A DNA stretch of 64,000 nucleotides, taken from the NCBI GenBank assembly GCA_021030905.1, contig JAGFMI010000029.1, forward strand, positions 186,001 to 250,000. Reading direction: 5' to 3'. Shown piece by piece: positions 22,776 to 33,129 of the stretch. The stretch comes from Pyrenula massariospora (Eukaryota; Ascomycota; Eurotiomycetes; Pyrenulales; Pyrenulaceae). Position 1 is the first letter of the stretch. The number at the start of each line of letters is the position of its first letter. The notes under the pieces were generated by a model. The model was given only the letters and a program-made list of their open reading frames with translations, had not been told where the DNA came from and made no database searches. The translations under genes were made by a program, and so were the position numbers.

Positions 22776-23999
22776 TCATTCATCCTGTGTTCCCGACTTT
22801 CCCTTGCCACTGGTGCTTTCACTTCCGGCCGTACTTGTAAAGGCACCTTCCCTCAAATGGCCCGCGCTTTTCTTCTTAGTCCAGCCCTTGCTCAATTTCT
22901 GGCTCATCCGCTTCCACCCGCCGCTGTCGCTGCGTCCGCTCTTGGAATGCGGGCTGATCTGCATGCTTTCACGGCTAACCGTGCCGCCGAGCTCGCTGCT
23001 TGGGGGTGTTGTAGGGGGAGTCATTAGCTCGCGCTCAATACCAGATGGCGACGGACTGGAAGCGCTACCACTATCGTCAGTGAGAATTGGGACGCTATCG
23101 GTCATAGACGCTGTTGCTGAGGCAGAAGTAGGTTGCTGGGTAATGTGGGTCGAGTGCCGTTGGGGCCCTGTGGAGCGGAAGGCGGTCAGGTGGCGTGATG
23201 ACGTGATGTCCATGGACGAGGACTGCGGAGAGCGTTGGCGGCGGCGAGATATGTGGCGGCCAAGTCGGCTTTCTTCGTAGCTGTTACGAGGGACCGTAAG
23301 ATCACTCGGGTCACTGCTGCCGCTGGGCTCATATTCAGAGGGTGGTCTCAGATTGGTCTGGGAGGCGGTATATGGGATCGAGACACTGTTGATGAACGGA
23401 AGATAGATGGATTCTTGCATCAAATCGTACATTCGCTGTACGGCTTGATCAAGTGTCTCGGGTGGTGGTGCTTTGACAACATGAGGAAATTCGAGAAGTT
23501 CGTCTCTATCGTCACTCGGTAGGTTAATCTCACGGGGGGCCCCAGGTGCAATGTATATGTCAAGGATGCGTTTCCAGTCTCGCTGCAAATCGGCTCCTTC
23601 CTCACAGTCCGACGTAATGGGCATCCCAGCCATTGAGGCAGAGACTGTGTCAAATTTCTCTCGATATCTGTTTGCATCCATCGTAAACTCGAGGGTTTCC
23701 AAACAGTGATTCTGAGAAAGGAAAGCCATGAACGCGGTGAGTGTGTATGGTGGAGGAGCATTGTTGGCTAAAATGTCTGAAAGCAATGGTCCCCTCGAAG
23801 GCGAGAATGCTGCTTCTCGGCCAGGCACTGCTATGCTCGCTGATGCTTCCCAGGAGGGCACATCATCCTCTGTGCCTGCCATTAATTCGTCTTCCAAACT
23901 CCCTGTGCTTAATAGGATCGGCGATCCTTTTGGCGTCAGGTCCGGCGTCAAGGGCCAAATAGATGTCTGGGAGATTTTTGGCGATTTTCGCCGTATCAT
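22776..23999 (-). CDS. rgsA: RGS-domain protein, RgsA type
   Basis: 407 aa in one exon. The RGS domain starts near residue 68 (GPLLSDILANNAPPPYTLTA FMAF block) and ends near residue 205 (MQESIYLPFINS); LETLEFTMDANRYREKFD and the late helix TLDQAVQRMYDLM are diagnostic. RGS proteins speed GTP hydrolysis by a G-alpha subunit and so switch off the signal. The single central RGS domain without DEP or PX matches the RgsA group, which in Aspergillus tempers GanB signalling, stress response and conidiation. The C-terminal half is a Ser/Thr/Pro-rich, probably disordered regulatory tail. The start is the first ATG; a spliced leader upstream is possible because the region above it is long and gene-free. 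Confidence 0.85.
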   Translation of the reverse strand: MIRRKSPKISQTSIWPLTPDLTPKGSPILLSTGSLEDELMAGTEDDVPSWEASASIAVPGREAAFSPSRGPLLSDILANNAPPPYTLTAFMAFLSQNHCLETLEFTMDANRYREKFDTVSASMAGMPITSDCEEGADLQRDWKRILDIYIAPGAPREINLPSDDRDELLEFPHVVKAPPPETLDQAVQRMYDLMQESIYLPFINSVSIPYTASQTNLRPPSEYEPSGSSDPSDLTVPRNSYEESRLGRHISRRRQRSPQSSSMDITSSRHLTAFRSTGPQRHSTHITQQPTSASATASMTDSVPILTDDSGSASSPSPSGIERELMTPPTTPPSSELGGTVSRESMQISPHSKSGRSDSGGWKRMSQKLSKGWTKKKSAGHLREGAFTSTAGSESTSGKGKSGTQDE

Positions 24000-26297
24000 A
24001 TCGCTCTGATTGTGAGATCCTAGGACCTCTCTTTCTGTCTTCGCGCCGGCCTTTTTCCTACGCAGGTTCCAGGCTCGACGCAGTAGGAGTCAACTGATCG
24101 ACAGTTGGTGAGCCAGGTTGGGCAGTCACAGAGCCGACAGCAAAAGGTGGCGAGTGAGTACTTTCGAAGTGTTGGAATAGATCTTGCTCTTCAGGCAAAG
24201 ACAGTGTGCCCCGTCAACTCTCCTCCAAGCTTGTCGCACTGAACAGTCTTTTAGTCGAGGAGTCCGTAAAGTATTAAAGGTTGAGTCTGGTATGTGGATT
24301 GACGTCTTGTAAGGAATGTCCTGTGAAAAGAGGGACAAGGCTATCGGGCGCCTATGCAGAGGTCGACCGTAGAGACTAGCCTAGGCGGCAGACGGTTGGT
24401 AAAATATCCTTCTGCCCCTTTTCCAATCCAAATATCACCAACGATCTCAATTATGGTAGTAGTCAGAAATAGCAGGATGTATTATTAACGAAGATGTAGT
24501 GTGTAGACCAGCACACAAGGTACGGTATCGGGACGGTGTAGCCAACTGAGAAAGGAATGGAATCCGTAACCGGGGCGTAACAGGCACAGGTGTTTTGGCC
24601 CCGAGCCGTGAAACGCTGCTGATAGGCTGCCGATGGTGTGACTTTACGAATCGAGAGTTCTTGCAGCACGTAACGGCGGCGTCGATGATTGAATGAGGAT
24701 TCGCCGGGGGGGAGGTGGCAGACGCGGTGAGGAATGGCAGCGTAGGATGGGATAGGAAGGTTGACAGCGGCCGAGATACAGGGAAGGGGGAGGAGTTGCG
24801 GCTGATGATGTAGGTCGAAAGAGGAGGTGCTGGGAGAGAGGGAGTATGTAGTAGCAGCAGTAGCAGCAGCAGCAGTAGTATTAGGGGACCAACACCGAAC
24901 AGTTGGAGTTTTGTGGGGAGGTGAAAACGGGAGGCGAAGTCGGAGGGGGGGAGGGAGTTTGGGAGTGTGTCAGTGGCCACACTGGTTGGAGAGGAGAGGG
25001 GGAGCAGGGTGACAGGGGCGGCGAATGTTGCGACGGGCTGCAGAAAATTCCTGATCCGCGTCACGAGCAGCCTTCTTAGTGTCTTCGAGAAGGTGGAATG
25101 GAAGCCATGGAACCCTGCACGGAAACGCCCCCCAGGCCTCCCTGCCTGCCCACTTGGGCCTTTCCACGCTGCTCTGGGCAAGGCTGATTGGGGGGCGGCG
25201 GCGCTCCTGGGCGGTCCTTCCGGCTAAGCGCGTCGCCCGTTGCTCCGATCTTTCCCTTCCCCGGCCACAGCGCCCTGCCACAAGCTTCTTGCTTCCTGCA
25301 AGCTCTGCTCCCCCCCCCGGCTTAGGCCATCTTCTAGAAAGGCAGGGAAGCGAGATCGCTCAAACGGCTGAGCAGTAATCGACAGCCGCCCTCAAACTCT
25401 ATTGGACGTTGCACAAAGCCAAAAGAAGCTTGTCCCTCGCACGCCGCAACATGAGTCGGTGATTACATGAGATAATAATAATAATAACGCGGCGGCCTTG
25501 TCCGTTGTTGACTCACAACCCGCTGACTGACCACCTCACTGCCTGAACGGACTTGGTCGCCGCCTCACCGCTCCACGATACGAACACAGACAAAAGGTTT
25601 CATCCTAGGGGAGGGTGGAGTTGCGGTTGCAGGGTCGCGTGTTGAAGACTTAATTACTATTGCAGCAGCCTGTGGACTAATGCCCGGGTCATGTACACCC
25701 CCTCGGGAAGCTGGTTAGATTTGCCTTCCTCTATCTGCGGCCAGTGGTCCTGCCGCATTACAAAAACTTTAGAAGCATGCAAAATCCTAGTCGACTTCCC
25801 CTTATCCTTCCCACCGTGTAAATCCAACCCGAAGCTTGCCTCGCGGGAACGGAGGTTTAAACGACTTTGAAAGCCAGATCTTCCTCCATGACTCTAAGCT
25901 CCATTTGTGTGCGCAGATCACCATCCAATGAGCACCTAGAAGGAATAGGGTAGCCTTCCCTTAATCTCTCCGTTCTAACCTGTACCTTGCCGGCCTCTCT
26001 ACGACCTGCCTGACGTTCGCGAAAGCGAATGAGAGCGCGAGTCCAGCTTTTCAAATCAGATGGGAGGCCGCTGCTGAAAACGGATCTGCACATAACGTGT
26101 CACCACAGGCAGGAAGCGTAGCTTTGATCATATCAGCTCTTGCACAGCCTACTGGTGTTTCCTGCCCGACTGAGGAAGAGACATCTCGTCCATAACCTCA
26201 TCAAGACGACACCGATCTTCTCTTCTGAGCAACATACTGATTCAGAAAGCCTGCAACGTAACGTATCCCAAACAGAGGGGTAGTATTCCGATCTTGT
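24000..26297. other. Long gene-free region upstream of the RGS gene
   Basis: About 2.3 kb between the RGS start and the end of the RUS1-family gene. It includes a CAG/TAG-type trinucleotide tract (24849-24880), an ATA run (25480-25497) and long C/T-rich stretches with a run of nine C near 25310. A 244-codon minus frame (24447-25181) is made of low-complexity Leu, Pro and Ser and is not supported. Long leaders with upstream frames are common ahead of developmental regulators. Confidence 0.5.
24849..24880. repeat. Trinucleotide microsatellite (AGC/AGT)
   Basis: Imperfect run of agc and agt triplets within the upstream region of the RGS gene. Confidence 0.8.
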
Positions 26298-27814
26298 CTA
26301 AGGCCTGTTCTCCGCAATTATTCGTTGGCCTAGTCGCGTCTCTAATGCCGGCGTGTCAATCAACCATCCCATTTTCCCGAGTTGCTCAAGGAAGTCCGGG
26401 AATCGGATTGAGTGGATTTTGAGGGTTCTTCTTATTTCTGCTTCCAAGCCTTTGTTAGTTGACTGCGCGATTTTCTTGCCTGGGAGCTGATCTTTGATCT
26501 CCCGTGCAAGAAGTAAGGCATGAGTCCAAGCTTTCAGCTGCGCCCTTGCGTCTGCCCCCTTTTTGAGACATATAACAGCTTGCATCGATGACGAATCGCA
26601 CCACAGTAAATGCTGGTCATCCTGGAAAATTTGGAGCAGCGTCTTCAAGGGAATTTGGAATTCTCTCAAAGAGTTTGTCTGCGGATGATGTTTACCCATT
26701 GATTGCAGGAGCTGCGCTAGAGCTGACCCAATCTTGCAAGACCCGACGACAGTCGACGATCTCCACCTCAGCACGCCATCTGGCTCAAAGATTCGCTCCA
26801 TACGAGATGCCTCTTCAGGCGACAGCGCTCGACCGGTTTCGCTGAAATGAGAGAATACAATGTTTGCTCTCTGTCGATTGAGCGTCCTCATGCTGACGGA
26901 TCTGACCGCTGCATAATTTGTGATGAGATGGACTGATAGCAGAAGCAGCAAAGATATCCATGTCGCGACAGTTGAGGTTATGACAGAAACAACTAAGCTA
27001 CCCGCCTACGCTCTATCTCAGTATACAGCTTTGGTGACAGGGGACAGGGTTGAACTATACCCACATGCCCAGGAGGGAGATGACGGTCTCCTGGCTGGCA
27101 TCTTTCTGCTCTCGAGGTCAGAGCTATCAGAATCCATCACCGGGCGCGAGATATAGTGAAGAAAGGCGCTGAGTGGCGTTCACTTACTGCGTTGAGCTCC
27201 CCAATATTATCTCCAACAGCGAAATGCGCGCTCAAGGTTGCCTTCGAGCTACCACTGGCGACGCCACATAACGAGCGGAAGACACTCGAAAGGCTTAGCA
27301 ATGGTACGCGCACGTACTTAGGAAACATGGGCGAAAGGGTATCGAAGATCATAGCTGTATCGTTGAATACGTCCGCGGCGAGCCTGTACCTCTTACACTC
27401 CGGCTCAAGTGACACCCCAAGCCTGTGAGCAAACAAGATTGTGGCGAACCTTCCCATACTCTCTTGGAGGACAGAGAGCAGCATAGCAGCCGTTGGCGAG
27501 GCAGAGCTATCGCCGACGCCAATGCCCTGAAGCACAGCTCGATTGGCTAGTAGACTGGCAATGGAACTCGAAAATGCCTGCAGAGAATCGTAGATCTGGT
27601 AGTTGATATAATCCTTGCTCACGCTGTGCGGATAGCCCGCAGGCAAAAAGACGTTGAGAATGTCTTGCCAAAGTGTTGTGGTTTTTGGAGCTCTTGTCAC
27701 GTCGACACGATTGCCATCTTCTGAACAGAGGTAGAGAGCAGTTTCGGTGTCGACCTCATTGACCTCTTTGAGCTCTAGTGTCTGGCTAACCCTCTGATGC
27801 AAGCTAGAAGACAT
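26298..27814 (-). CDS. RUS1 family (DUF647) membrane protein
   Basis: Exons (minus) 27814..27188, 27105..27065 and 26997..26298 give 455 aa. The middle exon is only 41 bp; the joins read GELNA-KDASQETVISLLGI-LVVSVITSTVATW, exactly the conserved DUF647 core. Also visible: FLPAGYPHSVSKDYINYQIY, SLLANRAVLQGIGVGD, and several hydrophobic helices. Family members (plant RUS1/RUS2, animal C16orf58) are membrane proteins linked to UV-B or vitamin B6 homeostasis; the fungal role is unknown. The frame is open above 27814 but has no earlier ATG, so this methionine is chosen. C-terminal 200 residues form the soluble domain typical of the family. Confidence 0.9.
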
Positions 27815-28406
27815 GAATACCTTCAATCGTAAAAGAGCAAGTTCAATATCTAACAGTAGATTTGTGTGTAGTCGTGCTAAAGAGCCTTGTGCTTTGACGG
27901 CTGTGGGCAATTCGAGGGGTGAATGCGAAAGCTTCCTAATTTCTCAAGAGGGAGCTTCAAATTCATGCCAAGACTTCCCAAACATTTGTATTACTTCAGC
28001 ATGGTCGTGCAAAAACCACTGGGTATTTATGCGCACCTTTTTGGCGCACAACTTTTGAACATAAGAATCATGAACAGGGATGGACTTTGAGCACTGGGCG
28101 ATCGACGCGACAGCTGAGGCCAGACAGCTAGTATCTACTCACGACTGACCTACAGAGATTGACCGAGAAATCGCTAATGAATGTTATTCAATGTCTGTCA
28201 AAATCTATAGGAGCGAGACCAGCTCGACCTTGTGAGCCGGAGCAAATGCCAACCTGCAGCGTTTTCTCCTTTCTCCGTTCGTCGACCAATCGCCACACTA
28301 TGTAGAGGTGTCCTTTCCTTCATCTGATGAATCCTTACATCGGAGTGATCCCTTCAATTTATGGCCCGACTGAGAGCACATATTCTAGCGCACATGAATG
28401 TCAACA
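27815..28406. other. Intergenic, RUS1 promoter side
   Basis: Upstream of the RUS1-family gene and downstream of the first secreted paralogue. No supported gene. Confidence 0.5.
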
Positions 28407-28851
28407 TCACAATGTGTTCCGGTAGACACAGATGCATACGCAGTTATAATTATCCCAATTACCAAGGCACTGGTAATATGCTCGGTCCTTCAATGTTGAC
28501 CCCCCTATCCATTGGTCGAGTCCGTTGGACGGCACATTTCTGTAGAGAACGCAATACTGTGAAGGTCATCGGTCAACTGTCTTCTTGCTCTTCAATATTT
28601 CTTTTCCGACATCTTGTACTCACAACCGGAGTTGGACCCGGGCCTTTCTGTGGCTCTGTCGAGCAAGTGTTCTCCACAATTGGACTGGCGAAGCAGCTGA
28701 GTGCTTTGTCTCGAGCGGTCCATTTATGGGGACAGTCACAAGGATGAAGAGGAATGTCTCCGGCATGGTTGGGACAGTAGTTGCTATAAGAAACGATAGG
28801 CAGTGAGAGGCAAATGAAGAGGAGGGTGAAAATAGTGAGGTGGGATAACAT
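28407..28851 (-). CDS. Small secreted cysteine-rich protein, paralogue A
   Basis: Exons (minus) 28851..28624 and 28556..28407 encode 125 aa. Intron of 67 bp with GTGAGT donor and CACAG acceptor, phase 0. Signal peptide MLSHLTIFTLLFICLSLPIV, cleavage after about residue 22. The mature part has ten cysteines, among them CDC near the front, a pair around SCFASPIVENTC, YCV straight after the splice site, and a C-terminal QCLGNWDNYNCVCIC. The neighbour at 29759-30159 has the same layout and the same intron position, so the two arose by tandem duplication. Family not recognised; probably a secreted effector-like or adhesion-related protein. Confidence 0.7.
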
Positions 28852-29758
28852 GGCAGGCTATTGTTATATGGATCGGAGACTGTTTCTAGAAGGCAATCTA
28901 AGCTACCTAGGTAGGTATAGAAGAAAGCAAATGCGGTAGCAGATAGTTGGAGAAAGGTACGAAAGCCTTAAGCAGGTCGGTGTTATAATCTTTTCGTTTC
29001 AGTGTGTCATGCTGTTGACCACAACACATGATTCATTACATACCCTGACAAAGGGCGCGGGAAAGCAAAGATGTGAAAACCCGCATTCCATGACACTAGA
29101 AGTCACTCACTCTCTTTAAAGCGTTCGGCCTCTGATATCAATACCACAGTGAAGTAGGTAGAGCAGAGAGCATGACTTTCGCTGTTAATCTCCTTAGACA
29201 ATACGTGCACGAGACTTGAAAAGCTCTCGCAAACATACAACGCTCAGTAGATGACATCTCCATCTTTATCCCTCTGAAAAGACGTTTGTGACGTTATCGA
29301 CCTTGTTGTCTTGAGTTTCAGCGACGCAAATCAACGGCTTTCATGGTAATCCTTGAAGTCGGCACAGGGGAAGACATCGCATTAACGTTGGCCTATAGCT
29401 TTTATTGGGATTAGGTTTCTTGTGTTCTGACTATAGTTTGCGAAGTGAAAAAATGGAGAATTTTTAGTGAACGAGTATTGCCCATCGTGCTATTCTAGCA
29501 GCATGCAAGACCTCCCCCCCCCATTAAGTCCGGCACATTTGACGATCTTCTACCCAGCAGTAGCCATTATAGGCTGCAGAACCATGGTCTATGCACCCTT
29601 AAATGTTAAATCTTTATCGGATAACGGCAATTCTTCGAGTTCTTGTATTTGTGACCAGACTCAAGGCAAATGTTCTGGTGGCAACGTCAATGATTTGCCA
29701 GCTGACCGGTGTTCTGTACGGGATCTCAACTCACGCAGTTGTGCTTGTCGAAAGTCCC
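28852..29758. other. Spacer between the two secreted paralogues
   Basis: About 0.9 kb containing the upstream region of paralogue A. No other gene seen. The run cccccccc near 29514 is a simple-sequence tract. Confidence 0.5.
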
Positions 29759-30159
29759 CTAGCACGGGTACCAAGCTCCATCATCCTCATATTCCCAATG
29801 CTCATCTAGCGTCTTTTTCTGTATCAACCGAAATGCGACGCAATACTAGATATGAATACCGTTTGTTATTTCTTCGGTATCTTTTCTGCGGCTCACCCCA
29901 CACAAGGCGCCACGTCCCAATGTCGAGAACTTACAGCAAAGGGAGGAGCATCTGGGGCACAAGGATTAACACAAGATTTGTCGTCAGTGTCATAATTGCC
30001 AGTGATGAAGCACTTGAAGCCGCGCGGTATGTCGAAGTCGCAATCACATCGTTCAGCGCTCTTCTCTCCGTTGGGGTAAAAGACGCTATTTGGACCGTAG
30101 TTGTACGAGAAGGTGTGCGAGACGAAGAGGAGAACAATAGCCAGAAAGAAGGCTTGCAT
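29759..30159 (-). CDS. Small secreted cysteine-rich protein, paralogue B
   Basis: Exons (minus) 30159..29935 and 29845..29759 give 103 aa. Signal peptide MQAFFLAIVLLFVSHTFS. The intron (GTAAGT donor, ATCTAG acceptor) falls in phase 0 just before YCV, exactly as in paralogue A. Shared landmarks: CDC followed by an aromatic/basic segment, a Cys about 12 residues on (FKCFITG), a Cys near the exon end, YCV, and a closing W-Y-x-C. The frame ends about 20 codons earlier than in paralogue A, although similarity (G-T-F-D-K-H-N-C-V) continues for a few codons beyond, so it is either a shorter natural form or a decaying copy. Function unknown. Confidence 0.6.
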
Positions 30160-30722
30160 ATTGGCCAGGAAAGGTACGTAGTGGGTTCAAGACTAGGAAA
30201 GGATCTCAAGCACCAAAATGCAGAACAGGAATGGGAGTTCGCAAAGGCAGAATTCTTGAAACACTGTCACAGCGTACCGCTAGCAATCAAGTCATACCAG
30301 GACATGTGACACGTTGTTATAATGGAAGGTGAAGGCATTGCTGAATAAATTGAAGTCTCGGCAACACTTGTCTGCTGCCCTCTTCTGAGCGCTAAAGCCA
30401 GCGTGAATTTAGCAATGATGAATTCAAGGGACATCAAGGCGCAGAGTATCTCCACTTGTAAGCTAGTAACTGGTTCTGTTCCTTTGTCCCCAGTGTAGTC
30501 GCCGGCACGAGACGGCATGTGCCAAATAGAGCGGGAAGCTCTACTATACCGTGGATCGGGCTAGATGTTTACTTTCGGTCTTACCTAGAGAAGCAATCTC
30601 TTGGTAGACTGATTGTTGATGTACAATGGTACCAGAACGCGCATGCGCTCTCCATGAACCCAACAACTCGATCAGTCAAGTTGTCTCCTGAGGTGAAGGT
30701 CGCTGTTCAACCTGTAGAGAGA
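30160..30722. other. Intergenic, no supported gene
   Basis: Upstream region of paralogue B and downstream of the DUF3431 gene. The plus-strand frame 30519-30830 overlaps the DUF3431 gene antisense and is not supported. Confidence 0.5.
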
Positions 30723-31826
30723 TTAACCACTGAGCCCGCTGTTCTGTTCACGCATCCTGTCACCCCGCTCGTAGGCATCACGCTTCATGTGCTCGACAAC
30801 CTGATGGATCTCTTCTCGTTTGCGCAATAAATCGTGTAGCGCTACGTCAGCCGAGGACTCATCTTCCTCCAATTTCTTCAATTCCTCATCGGCTATCTCC
30901 CGCTGCCGGAGTATGTCAAGCCACTCTTGTAACTTGTCATCTCCCCCGAAGCAGATTCCATACCCGTCGCAATAGCACTCGTCTTGGGATGGGCAAACTT
31001 CGCTCTCCCGCGTGAAGATGTACTGCCATGTGTATTCCATGATGCGGCCGGAGATGCTATCAGCAAGCGTGGTGTTGAGAAGCCAGTCACGGTAGTGGAT
31101 GTAATCCGACTGTGGGCGGGTTCTGATTCGTTCCCCTGATACGGCAAATTGGGCGCAGCACGGTTGCGAGATCGCCGGTGGTTCTGGAACGCCGGGATGT
31201 AATTCTCGCCAGACGTTGGTGGTAAAGTATTCCTCTTCTTTCTTGTTGATGAAGTCAAGTTCTTCTTTTGGTCGATCGAGGTGGAGCCAGTCGGGGCAAC
31301 CTGGGTCGTGATGGCATCGAGAGTTCATGTATCCCTTCTGAATTATGCGAGCGTCGCTCATGCGGCGAATGGTGAGAGCCGTGTTAAGGTCGAGGAGGAT
31401 GTTGTTATGCCAAGCATATTGTTGAGGGTGAAAGAATAAGACGACATCCGGAAGAGACTCATAGTGATCAATGATATAGGTTAGATACACCATTGCTTCG
31501 CGACCTTTATTTTGAGGAATCAGTGGCGTAGCTTCAAAGTCGTCGACAGCGTAGAGAGTTTTGTTGAGGTCTGGAAGCTCTTTCTCCAGCCATGACATAT
31601 CGTCGTGGCGTTGGTGACCCATGACTAGCATACGGGAGTAAGCTTTGGCCGGAATTTTTAATTGACCGGCTTCTAGTTGGGACGATGAGTCTCGCCATGG
31701 CCTCGCATCTGGGACGAAGCTAAGCAACTCTCGGGGAGAGGCATAGAAGTAGAGGAGAATCACAGCAGCAAAAGTGGAGGTTGTTATATAGATACCAGCG
31801 CCTCGCAAATTTGATGAGAGAAGCAT
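30723..31826 (-). CDS. DUF3431-family type II membrane protein
   Basis: 367 aa, single exon. A short cytosolic start is followed by one membrane helix (GIYITTSTFAAVILLYFYAS, residues about 9-29), then a luminal domain. DUF3431 hallmarks are visible: LVMGHQRHDDMSWLEKELPD, NKGREAMVYLTYIIDHYESL, the strand DVVLFFHPQQYAWHN and the late block DWLLNTTLADSISGRIMEYTW with paired cysteines (CPSQDECYCDGYGICFGG). The family is fungal and uncharacterised; its topology and the F-x-H motif suggest a Golgi enzyme resembling glycosyltransferases, which is only an inference. The last 60 residues form a charged coiled coil. Confidence 0.88.
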   Translation of the reverse strand: MLLSSNLRGAGIYITTSTFAAVILLYFYASPRELLSFVPDARPWRDSSSQLEAGQLKIPAKAYSRMLVMGHQRHDDMSWLEKELPDLNKTLYAVDDFEATPLIPQNKGREAMVYLTYIIDHYESLPDVVLFFHPQQYAWHNNILLDLNTALTIRRMSDARIIQKGYMNSRCHHDPGCPDWLHLDRPKEELDFINKKEEEYFTTNVWRELHPGVPEPPAISQPCCAQFAVSGERIRTRPQSDYIHYRDWLLNTTLADSISGRIMEYTWQYIFTRESEVCPSQDECYCDGYGICFGGDDKLQEWLDILRQREIADEELKKLEEDESSADVALHDLLRKREEIHQVVEHMKRDAYERGDRMREQNSGLSG

Positions 31827-33129
31827 CGGTGGTGGAATTTGTCATGGGAGGTGAATGGGCAAAAAAAGGTATACATCAATCAACAGCGCCACCAGAACAA
31901 ATTTGGAAAAGGAGATGCTTGCCTCTGACGAAGGAGCAGAATCATGATCCGACGAATTGAGACATAATTCTGCAAGGCGAGAATAAAGCTTTCCCTGCCG
32001 CCTCAATTCAGACAGTAAAGTGAAGTGATTGGTGTGGAATGCTACGCGCTGGCAGCCTACGCAAGGGCCTTGTCTCGGTGCGGATGCGCACATCCGCGCA
32101 GATGGGCGGCCAGGATCCAGGACCCATGGGGGGATCTCTGCAAAAAGCGAACATCCTGGTTTTGTGTTTGGGATTCCTGTGTTGCATTCAAGCGCTCTGC
32201 GGTTACGGCACAGCGTTGCTGGAAGATCGGCTTCCGTAGGCGTGGAAGGGCCTGCTTGGGCTTAGCGCTCTCATGAAAATTCACAGCACGGCGACATCCT
32301 CCATATTGCAGCTTTCCTTCACGATCTTCTCAACGCACCGAGTCAGTCGTTGAAGACAAGCGCAAATCTTTCTCCTTTAAGCTCATGTAATCACTGAGTT
32401 TAGTGGAGCACTAGCCCTGGCAACCCACGTCACTGATCATCAGGGGACAGAGTTTTGAGCCGTGTATCCGGTTTGCGAGTAGCCTGTGCCCCTTTCCAAG
32501 TATCATACGATCCACGTACTTTATTACAGCCCTATTGAATTTCTGCGGCCGCCACTACCCCATCATATCTTACATACACGTACAGCTTTAATAGCGGGCT
32601 TGCTCGACTATTTCTGAAATATACACACTTGATAACCAACACTACCGAAGACCCACCGAAATTTAATGGACCTGTGACGTTGTAGACACCAGCTTGGAAT
32701 ATATCCTTTGGCGGGGTTGTAATACGTATACCTTCGTATCACGTCCATGCGCATGCTGAACAAAACTCAATCTATCTAAGCGTGTTATACTCCTTCATAG
32801 ACTTCGACGGCCTCATATATGCTGCGGCTGTGTCCAATATCCTGACCTCATTATTTTATCAATGTCATAGACCGACAACATATCGGCCCTCTGGACGATA
32901 TACGTAGCAGTCACTCTTCCTCGCTAGGTATCCTTTCCTTTCTCGTCCCCCGTCTTTCATCACCAACAACTGCATGCCGCTTCTTGGCCTCTCGCGAGAG
33001 CGCAGAACCAAAACAATCAATGCTGCTCTATCCCATAATGGCCAGATTATAGCAGGCACGCGTGCATGTCGTAGATTCTAAGCTTAAGAAGTTCCGAAGG
33101 TGCGTGTGTCATGTCTTTCCGGCATGTGC
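31827..33129. other. Intergenic, 1.3 kb
   Basis: Between the DUF3431 gene and the end of the PNKP gene. It holds an inverted repeat gcggatg-cgca-catccgc at about 32079-32097. Short frames on both strands around 31842-32284 overlap each other and show no domain. Confidence 0.5.

Noticed and set aside
22597-23280. 227-codon plus-strand frame
   Set aside because: Antisense to the Ser/Pro-rich tail of the RGS protein.
24447-25181. 244-codon minus-strand frame with Leu and Pro runs
   Set aside because: Low-complexity translation of microsatellite and pyrimidine-rich DNA; no homologous-looking segment.
29467-30309. 280-codon plus-strand frame
   Set aside because: Antisense across secreted paralogue B, whose signal peptide, intron and similarity to paralogue A support the minus strand.
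32079-32097. Short perfect inverted repeat gcggatg..catccgc
   Set aside because: A lone hairpin without a neighbouring gene end or U-tract; chance is sufficient.
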